Source: Candidatus Homeothermus arabinoxylanisolvens
GTDB lineage: Bacteria; Bacteroidota; Bacteroidia; Bacteroidales; Muribaculaceae
Direction: 5' to 3'
Assembly: GCA_001689405.1 (NCBI GenBank)
Contig: LUJO01000029.1
Span: 1-48,938, forward strand
DNA length: 48,938 nucleotides
The position numbers were made by a program, and so were the translations under genes. Positions 43,019-48,938 of this stretch are shown here, in pieces. The notes below the pieces were generated by a model. The model had not been told where the DNA came from, did not search any database, and worked only from the letters and a program-made list of their open reading frames with translations. The first letter of the stretch is position 1. Every line of letters starts with the position of its first letter.

Positions 43019-43576
43019 ATGATGTTAAAGTTTTTAGGACTTCTTATACAACTTATTATATCTCCCGCCAAAGGCTGGGAGGACATTGCCGCCAAAGGCG
43101 ATGATCCGCGAAAGATATGTGCCGACGGGTTTTATCCGCTTCTCGGCATAACGGCCTGTACGGTATTTATAAGGCATTTTTATGACATAGATGCCGGACT
43201 TATAGAGCTTGTACAAAGGGCTATCATAACTTTCATCGCTTATTTCGCCTCGTACTTTTTCGCCTCGTTCATGTTCTCCGTATTCGGTAGGTCGATGGTC
43301 GAGGGCGAATTGAACGAAAAGAAGTATCACACATATATTATATATAATTTGTCATTATTGGCTGTTATATCGATAATAGGCAATTGTATACCGATGGAGC
43401 TTTCCGTAGTGCAGTTCTTGCCCGTTTTTGTATTGTTGGTGATGTGGATGGGTGCGCGATATATGTGCATAAAAGAGAACAGCGGCGTGAAATACATATT
43501 TTTGAGTACAATCGCCATTCTGCTTCCGCCTTATGTGCTTGAATTTTTGTTTAGAAGATTATTACTGCACGCTTGA
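43019..43576 (+). CDS. Yip1-like integral membrane protein
   Basis: The ATG at 43019 is preferred over the TTG at 43013; the next codon is also ATG. The protein of about 185 residues begins LKFLGLLIQLIISPAKGWEDIAA, the P-x-x-x-W segment that opens bacterial Yip1-family proteins. It has about five membrane helices. The family has no known function. The stop overlaps the region just before smpB, so the two are probably co-transcribed. Confidence 0.75.
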   Translation: MMLKFLGLLIQLIISPAKGWEDIAAKGDDPRKICADGFYPLLGITACTVFIRHFYDIDAGLIELVQRAIITFIAYFASYFFASFMFSVFGRSMVEGELNEKKYHTYIIYNLSLLAVISIIGNCIPMELSVVQFLPVFVLLVMWMGARYMCIKENSGVKYIFLSTIAILLPPYVLEFLFRRLLLHA

Positions 43577-43578
43577 TT

Positions 43579-44031
43579 ATGAATGCCAAGGATATCAATA
43601 TAAAAAACCGCAGGGCCAATTTTGACTACGCGATAACCGATACTTTTACCGCCGGCATAGTGTTGACGGGGACCGAGATTAAATCTATAAGGGAGGGCAA
43701 GGCAAGTCTTGTCGACACATTCTGCTTTGTCAACAACGGCGAGGTATGGGTAAAAAACATGTACATAGCCGAGTATTTTTACGGTACATACAACAATCAC
43801 GCCGAGCGGCGCGACCGTAAATTGCTCCTGAATAAAAAGGAGATAGCCAAGCTTGAAAAAAACGGTAAGGAAGCCGGATTCACAATCGTGCCCCTGCGCC
43901 TGTTTATAAACGAGCGCGGTCTTGCCAAACTCGTCATAGGCATAGGTCGCGGTAAAAAAGAGTACGACAAACGCCAGTCCATCAAGGAGCGTGAGGACAA
44001 GCGCTCCATGGCCCGCCTCTTCGAAAAATAA
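43579..44031 (+). CDS. smpB: SsrA-binding protein SmpB
   Basis: The ATG at 43579 lies 2 nt after the previous stop, giving 150 residues. Family features are INIKNRRANFDYAI, GIVLTGTEIKSIREGKASLVDTF, HAERRDRKLLLNKKEIAKL, VPLRLFINERGLAKLVIGIGRGKKEYDKR and a basic C-terminal tail. It binds tmRNA and brings it to stalled ribosomes. No tmRNA gene is visible in this window. Confidence 0.96.
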   Translation: MNAKDINIKNRRANFDYAITDTFTAGIVLTGTEIKSIREGKASLVDTFCFVNNGEVWVKNMYIAEYFYGTYNNHAERRDRKLLLNKKEIAKLEKNGKEAGFTIVPLRLFINERGLAKLVIGIGRGKKEYDKRQSIKEREDKRSMARLFEK

Positions 44032-44085
44032 AAAAATACGTCGTCAGGTTATTTTATGTGGGCGCAATTCTGCGTCCATATCCGA

Positions 44086-44250
44086 TTATCGTGTCCGCTT
44101 TTGACGTGTTAATAAGTCGGTAGGGGAGCCGGTAGCTCGGCGCCCAAATATCCGTATGACCATGCGGGCAGGGTGGTTGTGAATGTCCATACGTGTCGGT
44201 CTTTTGCCGAAGACCATACGGGTCGCAGCCGGACGCCGTGGTACCGGCAT
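44086..44250 (-). CDS. Candidate 54-codon ORF left of the invertible promoter
   Basis: An uninterrupted minus-strand ORF of 54 codons (begins MPVPRRPAATRMVFGKRPTR) lies in the GC-rich stretch between smpB and the inverted repeats. It is basic, rich in Arg and Pro, and has no domain I know. In the present orientation the invertible promoter points at it, with a leader of about 65 nt. It could be an interspersed repeat, a structured RNA or chance: the DNA contains a perfect GGTCTT/AAGACC hairpin (44198-44215) and CCGTATG/CATACGG arms (44152-44158, 44215-44221). Confidence 0.25.
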   Translation of the reverse strand: MPVPRRPAATRMVFGKRPTRMDIHNHPARMVIRIFGRRATGSPTDLLTRQKRTR

Positions 44251-44293
44251 CCCTACCACAGCCGCTTCACGTCATTGACCCATAAATTATACA

Positions 44294-44311
44294 AATCTCT
44301 TTCTTAGAGAT
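44294..44311 (+). repeat. Left inverted repeat of the invertible element
   Basis: The sequence AATCTCTTTCTTAGAGAT is the exact reverse complement of 44468-44485. The arm itself is a hyphenated palindrome, ATCTCT-TTCTT-AGAGAT, with an asymmetric 5-nt core, as expected for a site-specific recombinase site. Confidence 0.85.
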
Positions 44312-44324
44312 ACTTAATCGTATG

Positions 44325-44332
44325 CAAATTTA
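44325..44332 (-). promoter_or_regulatory. -7 box TAAATTTG inside the invertible element
   Basis: An exact match, now directed leftward. A possible -33 TTAC lies about 21 nt upstream on the same strand. No plus-strand TAnnTTTG exists within the element. Confidence 0.6.
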
Positions 44333-44467
44333 GTAATTATTTATGAAACAGCTGTAATTTGAACCTGAAAAGTTAGCCGTGGAAGGCTCTGGTATACAGA
44401 TGTTTGTCAAGGTATCATTTCGGGCATTGACAATCCATTGAAAATCACGCCATTCGCTATTATCACA

Positions 44468-44485
44468 ATCTCTAAGAAAGAGATT
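44468..44485 (-). repeat. Right inverted repeat of the invertible element
   Basis: ATCTCTAAGAAAGAGATT pairs perfectly with the left arm and ends 7 nt before the upxY start codon. Adjacent ACA/TGT bases extend the similarity with a one-base gap. Confidence 0.85.
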
Positions 44486-44492
44486 GTAAAAT

Positions 44493-45104
44493 ATGGATGT
44501 TAATTCCATAAATAACAAGGCTGAATCACACACTGTTACGCCGGTATCGTCTGATGTCGGCAGCGCCGTAGGCGTGGACAGAAGGTATTGGTTTGTCGCT
44601 GTTGTAAAGAACAATACCGAGAAGTCTTCGGCAGAAAAACTCGCTAAAGAGGGCTATGACTGTTTTGCCGCCACACAAAAAGATATCAGGGTATGGCGCA
44701 CCGGCCGACGTGTATCGGTCGATAGGGTGGTCATCACCTCCACCGTATTTATATACTGTACGGAGCGCGAGCGCAGGATTGTTGTTAATCGGCCCTATAT
44801 ATACCGTTTTCTTACCAATAAAGCCGCCGCATCTGCTGTCGGCCGACGGCCGGTTGCCACCATTCCCGAGATACAGATTAAAAATCTGCGCTTCATGTTG
44901 GGTCATTCTGATACCCCCGTCGGACTTGTCGACCGCACTTACGGACGGGGCGACAGAGTCAGGGTGATTCGCGGCAGCCTCTGCGGACTCGAAGGCGAGG
45001 TCCTTGTATCCAACGACGGACAGAGCGAGCTGTTGATCAGTCTTGATATACTCGGGTATGCCAAGTGCAGCATTGACCCTGTCGATGTTGAGCCTATACG
45101 CTGA
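44493..45104 (+). CDS. upxY: UpxY-family NusG-like transcription antiterminator
   Basis: The 203-residue protein has a short variable N terminus. A NusG N-terminal domain begins at YWFVAVVKNNTEKSSAEKLAKEG (about 25-48), with VFIYCTERERR and PEIQIKNLRFMLG (about 85-145). A KOW domain follows (about 150-195: YGRGDRVRVIRGSLCGLEGEV). In Bacteroides each capsule locus encodes its own UpxY at the 5' end. UpxY binds elongating polymerase in its own leader and stops premature termination of the long polysaccharide operon. Its position directly behind an invertible promoter and ahead of flippase and sugar genes supports this role. The start codon lies 7 nt from the right inverted repeat. Confidence 0.9.
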   Translation: MDVNSINNKAESHTVTPVSSDVGSAVGVDRRYWFVAVVKNNTEKSSAEKLAKEGYDCFAATQKDIRVWRTGRRVSVDRVVITSTVFIYCTERERRIVVNRPYIYRFLTNKAAASAVGRRPVATIPEIQIKNLRFMLGHSDTPVGLVDRTYGRGDRVRVIRGSLCGLEGEVLVSNDGQSELLISLDILGYAKCSIDPVDVEPIR

Positions 45105-45935
45105 ATGATAACCGACGTTTTAACCGATTATAATATTCCCGACTGCTCCGTCATTGATTATACCGATGGCGATAAAGTGTTCGGTGCCGGCCACTTGCTA
45201 CTTTCATTGATGCAGCGCACCAATCCGTATCGTAACCGCGACGTAGCGCCGGCGCCTGCATCACAGGTCATCAAAGCCGCCCGACAGTGGATAGCCGGAG
45301 TGGAGCGATGTGTCGATGCACTACCCGCCCGGCAGATTATCACTGCCTTGTCACCCTTTGACCTGTTGCACCGTATGGCGTACGGTCGTCCGGCGTCGGC
45401 AAAGTTTCTCGATGACCGCTACATGCATGTATTCAACGCTAAAATACGCGGTGACAATAACATATTCGATACGGAGTTGTTTGGCGTAATCTCCCGCGGA
45501 CTGTCACGCCGCGCTGTAGTGTATTCTGACCGGCCTCTGTTGTGGTACTCCGCCACGCTTGACCGCTGGATGCAGCTCTGCGGCACCGCGACGAAGTTTG
45601 ACGGCATGCCTCTCGACAAAGCCCTAAGCATAGCCGCATCACTTATTGACAATGACCTGATTGCTTTCGTACCTGATCAAGATGTGTTCAAGCACAGACT
45701 TGCCGCCGACTGTACGTCGCGCCTCGCCGACATCGATGCCGGCGACGCCGATACTCTACGCGCCGCCTTGCACTTCGTGCGCACCGCCCGCTACCGATAC
45801 TTAGACGCCGACCTCGCCGCTCGGATTGAGCTGCATATCCTCCGCCACCTCTCCCGCAATTCCGGCCTCGACCCCAACGACCGCCAAGCCTACCTCCTCG
45901 ATCTCGACTACCTCCTCGCTCCCTCCCTCGACTAA
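45105..45935 (+). CDS. Unrecognised protein in the upxZ position
   Basis: The start codon immediately follows the upxY stop. The 276-residue protein has no signal peptide or membrane helices and no domain I can name. A central part (about 85-190) carries PFDLLHRMAYGRPASAKFLDDRY and RPLLWYSATLDRWMQ, and the C terminus (about 200-275) is helical and rich in Ala, Arg, Asp and Leu. In Bacteroides the second gene is usually upxZ, about 160 residues, which inhibits UpxY proteins of other loci. This product is clearly longer and I see no convincing UpxZ similarity. By position it may do the same job. The last 100 coding bases (45831-45930) have 52 C and 13 G, with CTC/CTC/CCC/TCC codons, unlike the rest of the window. 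Confidence 0.8.
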   Translation: MITDVLTDYNIPDCSVIDYTDGDKVFGAGHLLLSLMQRTNPYRNRDVAPAPASQVIKAARQWIAGVERCVDALPARQIITALSPFDLLHRMAYGRPASAKFLDDRYMHVFNAKIRGDNNIFDTELFGVISRGLSRRAVVYSDRPLLWYSATLDRWMQLCGTATKFDGMPLDKALSIAASLIDNDLIAFVPDQDVFKHRLAADCTSRLADIDAGDADTLRAALHFVRTARYRYLDADLAARIELHILRHLSRNSGLDPNDRQAYLLDLDYLLAPSLD

Positions 45936-45959
45936 TTTCATACATAAATCCGTTTAGAC

Positions 45960-47468
45960 GTGAATCAGCTAAAAGCCGGTGTAGTCTTAAACTATATGAT
46001 TATCGCTCTCAACACTTTAGTTGGGCTGGCTTATACTCCTTATATGCTTCGGTGTTTGGGACAAAATGAGTATGGGTTATATTCACTAGTAGCATCTGTA
46101 ATTGCATACCTTACAATATTGGATTTTGGTTTTGGTAATGCTATAATACGGTATACAGCTAAATTTCGTGCGGAAGGAAAAAAGAAAGAACAATGGGAGA
46201 TGTTTGGTATGTTTCTTATTGTATATTCAATCATAGGAATCATTGCTTTATGTGGTGGCTTAGGGCTTTATTTTAATGTTGATGAGTTGTTTGATAATAC
46301 AATGACGATGTCAGAACTTAATCAAGCGAGATATATGATGTTGCTTCTGACATTTAATCTGGCATTTACATTCCCATTAAGTATTTTTGGCTCAATAATA
46401 TCTGCTTATGAAAATTTTGTGTTTCAAAGGGTTGTAAATATAATTCGTATAATAATTTCTACCGGTGTTCTGATATTAGTTCTTGCTGTAGGATATAAAG
46501 CTGTAGCTTTAGTCATAGTTCAAACAATCTTTAATCTTGTAACACTTATATTGAATTTAATTTATTGCAAGCGGAAACTACATGTCAAAATTATATTCGG
46601 CAAACTCAATTGGACTTTTATAAAAGAAATTGCGACATACTCATTTTGGATATTCTTGAATGCAGTAATGGATAGAATTTATTGGGGAACAGGGCAATTC
46701 GTTCTTGGGGCCATATCCGGTACATTAGCTGTTGCAATTTTTTCAGTAGCAATAATGCTTCAACAAATGTACATGCAATTTTCTACATCCATAGCGAGTG
46801 TATTATTGCCGAAAATGACAGCTATGGTTGCCAAGAGTAATAATCATAAAGAAATTTCAGATTTATTTATTAAGACAGGACGGTTGCAAGGTATAGTAAT
46901 GCTTTTTATCCTTTCAGGTTTCATCGTGTTTGGAAAAAGTTTTATAATCTTATGGGCGGGAAGTGGTTATTTAGACTCTTATTATATTACATTGATTTTT
47001 TTTGTAGCTCTATTTGTACCGCTAATACAGAATTCGGGAGTTACTATTTTACAGGCGCGTAACCAGATGAAATTTCGATCGTTATTGTATGTCGCAATTT
47101 CAGTTGTTAGTCTCGGGTTCCAATTGTTTTTATCGAAAAAGATGGGTCCTGTAGGATGTGCCATCGCTATCGGAGGTGCATTGATTATAGGACAAGGTAT
47201 CATAATGAATCTTTATTATAAACTTTATCAGAACATAGCAATAGGCGTATTTTGGAAAGAAATAATAAAAATGCTACCCATTCCAATAGTATTTACATTA
47301 ATGGGTTTAATATCATTAAATTATTGTGATTACTCCGAGCCTATATCATTGGTTGTCGGCATACTTACATATACTGTGACTTATTTAATCTTGTTTTTCT
47401 TATTCGGTATGAATAAGTTAGAAAAAGAATTGTTTATAAAACCGATATTAAGATTTGTAAAACTTTAG
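45960..47468 (+). CDS. Wzx-type oligosaccharide flippase
   Basis: This 502-residue protein starts at GTG and has about 12-14 hydrophobic helices. The N terminus matches MOP-superfamily polysaccharide exporters: GVVLNYMIIALNTLVGLAYTPYMLRCLG, then YGLYSLVASVIAYLTILDFG and AIIRYTAKFR. Such proteins flip lipid-linked repeat units of capsule or O antigen to the periplasm. The gene is markedly AT-rich against upxY and glf, as is usual for variable sugar genes acquired by exchange. Confidence 0.93.
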   Translation: MNQLKAGVVLNYMIIALNTLVGLAYTPYMLRCLGQNEYGLYSLVASVIAYLTILDFGFGNAIIRYTAKFRAEGKKKEQWEMFGMFLIVYSIIGIIALCGGLGLYFNVDELFDNTMTMSELNQARYMMLLLTFNLAFTFPLSIFGSIISAYENFVFQRVVNIIRIIISTGVLILVLAVGYKAVALVIVQTIFNLVTLILNLIYCKRKLHVKIIFGKLNWTFIKEIATYSFWIFLNAVMDRIYWGTGQFVLGAISGTLAVAIFSVAIMLQQMYMQFSTSIASVLLPKMTAMVAKSNNHKEISDLFIKTGRLQGIVMLFILSGFIVFGKSFIILWAGSGYLDSYYITLIFFVALFVPLIQNSGVTILQARNQMKFRSLLYVAISVVSLGFQLFLSKKMGPVGCAIAIGGALIIGQGIIMNLYYKLYQNIAIGVFWKEIIKMLPIPIVFTLMGLISLNYCDYSEPISLVVGILTYTVTYLILFFLFGMNKLEKELFIKPILRFVKL

Positions 47469-47470
47469 AT

Positions 47471-48775
47471 ATGAGAATTTTATACATAGGTGATAATCGT
47501 ATACGTGGTAATTATGGATGTAGAGCGACAAGTACGGCTCTGTCATTAATTGTTGGATCAAAACATTCAATCGTAGGTCGAGTTACGGGCAATGTTACAT
47601 TTTTATTTCCTCGTATAGTATACTTTAAATACTTTCCATCATTTATATATAAAATTCTAGGTAAAGTAAAGTATTGGAATAAAGTGCAGCCATTTGCTGC
47701 TAGAGTTTGCTACAAGTTGCAACAAGTGACTAAAAAAGATGAATGGTTTGATTTCATCTCTCATGATATGGAGAAATCCATAAAAAATTTGAAAAAGTGC
47801 TTACCTGCGAATCCTGTTTTATCAGAGTTGAATATTGACCAATATGATTTTGATGCTATGGTCGTAAATGGGGAAGGGTCATTTATTTTCTGTACGCCAC
47901 AATGGCGAGAGCCATTGGTAATGACAATGTGCATGTATTGGGCTGAAAAATTGGGTAAAAAAGTATTCTTTATGAATGCGATGTTTTCTGATAGACCCAA
48001 TAATACACGTAATGAAAAGACTCTTGCATTAGTAAATGAAATACTTGGGAAAGCGGAATTGGTAGTAGTAAGGGAAAATGTATCATTTAATTATGTAAAA
48101 GAACATCTGCCTGATGTAAAGCCGGTGTTAATACCTGATGCATTGTTTTCATGGTATAATTTGGTTAATGATAGTCATGTAATTGATAATGGTAAGTATT
48201 ATTTATCCCATGATGCCGAATGTGATGAAGCATATTATAATCTTGATTTTACAGAACCATATATTTTAATATCCGGATCTTCATCTAGTAAAATAACAAT
48301 TGATGATGGACAGGCAATATCTAGCTACAGTTCTTTAGTGAAAGAATTACGGGCTCATTATAATGGTAATATTTTTTTGATACAGGTTTGCGAGGGCGAT
48401 ACCTTTTTAAAAGAGGTTTCTAAAAAAACGTCTGTACCATTGATATCAATGGAGACGCCTATAATCGCCGCCGCTAAGATTTTAGCAAATGCACAGGCTT
48501 ATGTGTCAGGTCGATATCATCCGGCAATAATGGCTTCATTGGGCGGAACGCCATGTGTTTTTATGGGTTCTAATTCACATAAAACATGGAGTCTACAGGC
48601 CTTATTGGAATATGATAAGATTATGGAATATGATCCTGTACCATCAGCAGAAGAGATAAAGAAAATAGTTGCAGATACGATAAAGGTTGTAGGAGATATA
48701 GAATTAAGAAATAAAATTAAAAACAGGGCTAAATCTTTGTCTGATAAGGCGATGCAGATGAAAAACCTTATTTAA
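47471..48775 (+). CDS. Polysaccharide pyruvyl transferase family protein
   Basis: The 434-residue protein begins MRILYIGDNRIRGNYGCRATS and has VVNGEGSFIF near 137, MNAMFSDRPNN, VVVRENVSFNYVKEHLP with VLIPDALFSW, and the C-terminal AQAYVSGRYHPAIMASLGGTPCVFMGSNSHKTWSL. This is the CsaB/pyruvyl transferase pattern, adding ketal-linked pyruvate to sugars from phosphoenolpyruvate, which gives the glycan a negative charge. It starts 2 nt after the flippase and is equally AT-rich. Confidence 0.9.
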   Translation: MRILYIGDNRIRGNYGCRATSTALSLIVGSKHSIVGRVTGNVTFLFPRIVYFKYFPSFIYKILGKVKYWNKVQPFAARVCYKLQQVTKKDEWFDFISHDMEKSIKNLKKCLPANPVLSELNIDQYDFDAMVVNGEGSFIFCTPQWREPLVMTMCMYWAEKLGKKVFFMNAMFSDRPNNTRNEKTLALVNEILGKAELVVVRENVSFNYVKEHLPDVKPVLIPDALFSWYNLVNDSHVIDNGKYYLSHDAECDEAYYNLDFTEPYILISGSSSSKITIDDGQAISSYSSLVKELRAHYNGNIFLIQVCEGDTFLKEVSKKTSVPLISMETPIIAAAKILANAQAYVSGRYHPAIMASLGGTPCVFMGSNSHKTWSLQALLEYDKIMEYDPVPSAEEIKKIVADTIKVVGDIELRNKIKNRAKSLSDKAMQMKNLI

Positions 48776-48786
48776 GGCTTATAATA

Positions 48787-48938
48787 ATGAATCATGATTA
48801 TCTGATAGTGGGGGCCGGGTTGTTCGGCGCCACGTTTGCGCATCTGGCCCGGAAGCGGGGCAAGCGATGCCTTGTCATCGACAAGCGGCCACATGCGGGC
48901 GGCAATATCTACTGCGAAGAGATTGAGGGGATTAACGT
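48787..48938 (+). CDS. glf: UDP-galactopyranose mutase, N-terminal part (runs off the window)
   Basis: The ATG at 48787 opens a frame to the window end (50 complete codons). MNHDYLIVGAGLFGATFAHLARKRGKRCLVIDKR is a Rossmann FAD-binding start, and HAGGNIYCEEIEGIN matches the UDP-galactopyranose mutase (Glf) family, which makes UDP-galactofuranose for surface glycans. It follows 11 nt after the pyruvyl transferase. Its base composition is much richer in GC than the two preceding genes. Confidence 0.88.
   Translation, partial: MNHDYLIVGAGLFGATFAHLARKRGKRCLVIDKRPHAGGNIYCEEIEGIN

Larger units (their letters stand above)
44294..44485. promoter_or_regulatory. Invertible promoter element of the capsule locus (OFF orientation)
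   Basis: Inverted repeats at both ends enclose 156 bp. The only exact TAnnTTTG box within is on the minus strand (TAAATTTG, 44332-44325), 14 nt inside the left repeat, and so points away from upxY. Inversion would place it at 44447-44454 on the plus strand, with a start site about 30 nt before the upxY ATG. This is the known arrangement of phase-variable capsule loci in Bacteroides. The recombinase is not in the window. Confidence 0.75.

Noticed and set aside
44032..44290. tmRNA gene next to smpB
   Set aside because: No tRNA-Ala-like ends, CCA or tag-peptide reading frame can be found in this stretch.
45688..45945. Gly/Arg-rich minus-strand ORF
   Set aside because: It only mirrors the C-rich 3' end of the upxZ-position gene.
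1..48938. CRISPR arrays, insertion sequences, prophage or tRNA genes
   Set aside because: No regular repeat-spacer pattern, transposase, phage structural gene or cloverleaf was seen on reading either strand.

Overview
The window looks like a chromosomal segment of a gut-type Bacteroidales bacterium, most likely Muribaculaceae-like. The taxonomy is an inference from content. The signs are Mfa/FimA-type fimbrillin lipoproteins with a DUF5119 partner, DUF4835, DUF5606 and DUF6249 proteins, a Wzi-like protein, the dnaN/dnaQ/coaBC/recN/rlmB cluster, repeated TAnnTTTG-type (-7) promoter boxes with weak Shine-Dalgarno sites, and a capsule locus that starts with a UpxY antiterminator behind an invertible promoter.

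Layout. 1-4058 (+): the end of a fimbrial operon. It holds a DUF5119 fragment, an intact fimbrillin lipoprotein and a second large fimbrillin-like lipoprotein broken by a frameshift plus internal deletion. 4351-6577 (-): a BlaI-type repressor and an M56 BlaR1-type membrane peptidase with two TonB C-terminal domains, behind a large palindrome. 6698-12950 (-): a secreted GH2 glycosidase, a TlpA-like lipoprotein and a DKNYY-repeat lipoprotein. 13173-17673 (+): pheS, nth, a TRIC-like protein, GtrA, a LytTR response regulator without a kinase, and a CPBP protease. 17645-19171 (-): lptB and udk. 19309-20825 (+): mlaE and mlaF. 20904-27355 (-): dnaN, dnaQ-like, coaBC, DUF4835, recN, rlmB. 27639-31153 (+): a patatin lipase, a GH13 hydrolase and prs. 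31322-32868 (-): DUF6249 protein, ECF sigma factor and a short two-helix membrane protein. 33065-34920 (+): Wzi-like protein and a small lipoprotein. 35012-42440 (+): thrA, an apgM-like gene, thrC and lon. 42508-44031: a DUF5606 gene (-), then a Yip1-like gene and smpB (+). 44294-48938: capsule or exopolysaccharide locus with upxY, an unrecognised gene in the upxZ position, a Wzx-type flippase, a polysaccharide pyruvyl transferase and the start of glf.

The most interesting part is the head of the polysaccharide locus. Two perfect 18-bp inverted repeats (44294-44311 and 44468-44485) enclose 156 bp that carry one exact -7 box, and that box now points away from upxY. The locus is therefore read here in the OFF orientation; inversion would place the box about 40 nt before upxY. 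In the present orientation the promoter faces a 54-codon minus-strand ORF and the 3' end of smpB. Further down, the end of the second gene is extremely C-rich and G-poor just before the AT-rich, strain-specific genes, which suggests a Rho-sensitive point.
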